A stretch of 64,000 nucleotides of DNA from NCBI RefSeq assembly GCF_035956715.1, contig NZ_CP108381.1:2046001-2110000 (forward strand), read 5' to 3'. The notes under the pieces were generated by a model. It saw only the letters and a list, made by a program, of their open reading frames with translations, was not told the origin of the DNA and did no database searches. This DNA is from Nocardia sp. NBC_01329. Its GTDB lineage: Bacteria > Actinomycetota > Actinomycetes > Mycobacteriales > Mycobacteriaceae. A program made the translations under genes and the position numbers. Shown here piece after piece: positions 61,778 to 64,000 of the stretch (position 1 is the first letter of the stretch; every line of letters starts with the position of its first letter).

Positions 61778-61987
61778 ATGGATTCCAATCACGCAGATAG
61801 CTACCCTATGTACGCTGATCACGCACCTGCCGTAGCTTTGCTCATCGGAATTCTCGTGCTCACCACCCTCGTGGTCGTGACACTTCGGTGGCGCGGCAAG
61901 TCCTGGCTCGTGGTGCTGCTCGGTGGCGCGGCCGCGGTGGTCATCGGCTACCTCGTGGGCCAGGCGGCAATCCCTCTGATCTGGTGA
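61778..61987 (+). CDS. Small membrane protein, two predicted transmembrane segments
   Basis: The 69-residue product has a hydrophilic start (MDSNHADSYPMYADH), a first hydrophobic segment AVALLIGILVLTTLVVVTL, a basic turn RWRGKSW and a second segment LVVLLGGAAAVVIGYLVG. The layout suggests a two-helix hairpin with the basic loop in the cytoplasm. No clear ribosome site is seen. The function is unknown. Confidence 0.5.
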   Translation: MDSNHADSYPMYADHAPAVALLIGILVLTTLVVVTLRWRGKSWLVVLLGGAAAVVIGYLVGQAAIPLIW

Positions 61988-62199
61988 AGACCGTTGCCCA
62001 CGGAGTCGATCACCGTGTTCGCGCCCGCTGGCATGTGCGGATGTCCTGATTCGCAACCGATCTCACCCACCAACCGAGCAGATACGGACCTTCACGAGCG
62101 CGCGGTATGCGGCAGGAGAGAGCGTTCGAAGCAGCGTGCACGACGAAGGTAGAGCCCGCGCCGTTACCTACCGCGCATCGCGGAGGACTCAGTAATGGC

Positions 62200-63075
62200 T
62201 CACTGGAACAGGTCGGTGTGTGAATGGGCCGGAACCTTCGAGCAGACGTAGAGCTGTAGTCCGTAGCCCCTGGAAATCGTAACCTTGGCAGGGTTGGCCA
62301 CGCGGGCATCACCGAGGGCTTGATCCTCGTACGGGATCCAACTGCCGGTGCTGCCGTCCCATTCGCACGAGTCGATCGTCAGCAGCGGGGTCATCGCGGC
62401 GCCACAGTCGATACAGAACCGGGGGATGGGATCGGTGAGTCCCCACCGGGGCCAGCCACCGACCTTCCAGCCGGGAGCGATGGACAACTCGTTGATGTAG
62501 AACTCCTCCCAGGCCTTCGCATAGTAATCGTCCACCACGACCCCGGCCGCCTCGAATGCGCTCCGGTCCGCCAGCTGCGCTCGCAGCTGCTCGCTCAAAT
62601 CCAAAAAGTTGGGGTATTCGGTGATTTGCTCCGGTGCGAGCACGCACGGCTCCGGCACATAGCCGTAGTCGGACACGGGCGGCGTGGGGGGCGCGGTGAG
62701 GATGTCGGTGACCTCGGCGGCGGTTCGCCAGAACAGCTCGGTCGGAGGCCTGTAGTGCGGCGGATGCTGCTCGGAGGGACACCACAGCACCTGGAGCAGG
62801 TCGGCTCGTCCGGGTGGGCGTAGCAGCGCTACATCGCGTGCATACAGCTGAGCTACCGGCACCAGCGGCCAGGCCGGGCCCTCGTGCCACTTGTCGCAGT
62901 ACGGCCAGGGGTAGTCGGCGGGCCACAGCAGTGGGCCTCCGACCGAACTGTCGTGTGGTGACGGAGAACCGGGTCGGGGATGCAATCGCATCGCCGGGCG
63001 TGCCAGCGGGACGAGTCCGGGAACGACCGCGGCGATGTCTATCGGGCGCGGCGGGGTGGTACGGATGCTGCTCAC
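62200..63075 (-). CDS. DUF1963 (YwqG)-like protein
   Basis: The 291-residue protein has the YwqG-type layout: an N-terminal GGPLLWPADYPWPYCDKW and WPLVPVAQLYARDVALLRPP, a middle APGWKVGGWPRWGLTDP, CIDCGAAMTPLLTIDS with a CxxC-like pair, SCEWDGSTGSWIPY, and a terminal LQLYVCSKVPAHSHTDLFQ strand. The family is uncharacterised; related proteins often lie near toxin-immunity loci in actinobacteria. No toxin gene is seen beside it. The gene stands alone next to a decayed Tn3 transposase. Confidence 0.65.
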   Translation of the reverse strand: MSSIRTTPPRPIDIAAVVPGLVPLARPAMRLHPRPGSPSPHDSSVGGPLLWPADYPWPYCDKWHEGPAWPLVPVAQLYARDVALLRPPGRADLLQVLWCPSEQHPPHYRPPTELFWRTAAEVTDILTAPPTPPVSDYGYVPEPCVLAPEQITEYPNFLDLSEQLRAQLADRSAFEAAGVVVDDYYAKAWEEFYINELSIAPGWKVGGWPRWGLTDPIPRFCIDCGAAMTPLLTIDSCEWDGSTGSWIPYEDQALGDARVANPAKVTISRGYGLQLYVCSKVPAHSHTDLFQ

Positions 63076-63244
63076 AGCGGCGATTCTGCCAAGGTGATGG
63101 TGATGCAGGCTTTTCGAAAGGTCAAAGCGCTGTCGCTCATCGGAAGCACGCGCGATCTCACTAGCCAGTCCTCCGGCACGGTTTGAGCAGTCGCTCGTCG
63201 GCTTACAGGATGTCGATGAGAGTCACTCTGGGCACCGTGGCGAG

Positions 63245-64000
63245 GCTAGAAGAGGGTGTCGCGCACCCTCAGCGCCGGCACCCGGGGTGATGTAGGCGCT
63301 GTGCGCCGGGCTGATGTGGGCCAAGACCTCGTCGTCGATCCGCTGCCCGGCCCGACGCATCTGCTCGACCGCGATCCCGTAATACATTGTGGTCCAAGCG
63401 ATTACCGCGTTGGTCGCCAATGTCAGGCACCAGGCTTGCTCGGCTTGGTCCTCGAGGTGGCGGGCGCCGGATCATGCCCTCGTGGGCGCAGAGCAGGTCG
63501 CGGCGCCGCGCGTGCAACGATTCGCCCTTGTTGAGCTGGCGGGAGATCTTGCGCCGATAGTCCGGATCCGAGAGGTATTTCGCGGCGTAGATCGTGCGCC
63601 GCACCGCCCCGTACTCCTCGAGCGCCGCGGCCAGGGTGTTCTGGCGGCCCGAGGCCGAGAGCTTGCCGACCAGCAGGGAAGCGGTGGCGTGCCCGAACTT
63701 CAGCGACCCTGCCAGCCGCAGCAGATCGTCCCAGTGCTCGGCGATCAACTCCAGGTTCGCCTTACGCGTCATCAACGCCCCCGCGTGCGGGAACCGGGCC
63801 TCGGCCTCGGTGCGTGGGGCTGGCCGGTACAGGGTGATCCGGCCCAGATCCCGGATCCGCGGGGAGAGCTGCATCCCCAGCAGATCGAACAGGCCGAAGT
63901 TCACCAGGCCACCCCGTGAGTGTCGGTGGCGTGCTCGGTGATCGGCAGATCCGTTGCGTTGCCCAGGATCTCGTCGAGCACGTAGTGGGCTTCGCGTTTG
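63245..64000 (-). pseudogene. Tn3-family transposase, C-terminal part with several frameshifts
   Basis: The minus strand enters from the right edge with YVLDEILGNATDLPITEHAT and HGVAW, then a stop. One missing base there shifts the frame to NFGLFDLLGMQLSPRIRDLG, then KFGHATASLLVGKLSASGRQ and RRKISRQLNKGESLHARRRD. A second shift near 63480 leads to LTLATNAVIAWTTMYYG and DDEVLAHISPAHS. After a short deletion the last residues LRVRDTLF with a stop end at 63245. The gene cannot make a working transposase. The upstream half is outside the window. Confidence 0.85.

Noticed and set aside
62200-63075. Immunity protein of a toxin system
   Set aside because: Some YwqG-like proteins occur near toxin loci, but no toxin, secretion or recombination gene is adjacent here.

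Overview
The window is GC-rich actinobacterial DNA, most likely from Nocardia or a close relative in the Mycobacteriales. Markers of a mycolic-acid cell wall support this: an antigen-85-type mycolyltransferase (29.7-30.8 kb), a fused HadA/HadB dehydratase (28.5-29.6 kb) and two MspA-type porins (7.6-9.0 kb). Lsr2, Ku, a recC-recB-recD operon, paired F420/flavin LLM oxidoreductases and a GabD2-type dehydrogenase fit the same group. All identifications were made by reading the sequence; no database search was run.

Layout. 1-6.7 kb: a one-strand nitrogen-catabolism block. It holds the C-terminus of a DUF1116/AllG-like protein, a GlnT-like ligase, a class C26 gamma-glutamyl hydrolase, an NCS1 permease, a LacI regulator, a flavodoxin-fold reductase and a DUF4254 protein. 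Two related LacI-type palindromes precede the last two genes. 7.1-17.5 kb: an insertion-sequence-rich zone. It contains tandem MspA porins, an intact ISL3 element, relics of ISL3, IS3, IS1380 and IS630, one P450, an intact IS3 element with a 3-bp target duplication, an NTF2-like gene, and an IS630 element inserted into an older IS630 relic. 17.5-31.5 kb: a padR/def divergon with a shared palindrome, a rubber-oxygenase (Lcp) homologue, a methyltransferase, an NmrA/AraC pair, an aldehyde dehydrogenase/PucR-type pair, the first of three paralogous Gly-rich secreted proteins, a SgcJ-like protein, HadAB and the mycolyltransferase.

31.6-46.8 kb: lsr2, two LLM oxidoreductases around a MEST-like alpha/beta hydrolase, a universal stress protein, a GNAT enzyme, ku overlapping a lycopene cyclase gene, an MFS exporter, the other two Gly-rich paralogues in tandem, a type II NADH dehydrogenase divergent from a P450, and a beta-lactamase-fold hydrolase. 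47.1-55.9 kb: recC-recB-recD. 56-60.8 kb: TetR regulator, GabD2-like dehydrogenase, SDR, PrmC-like methyltransferase and an NrtR-type regulator. 60.8-64 kb: a decaying region with a frameshifted gene, a small membrane protein, a DUF1963/YwqG-like protein and a multiply frameshifted Tn3 transposase that runs off the right edge.

The most promising leads are: (1) the AllG-like / GlnT-like / C26 / NCS1 / LacI block, which looks like a catabolic route for an unknown amide, ureide or amine; (2) the three-member Gly-zipper secreted family, two of whose genes share an upstream motif at identical spacing; (3) the Lcp homologue, which keeps all the key residues; and (4) the padR-def divergon.
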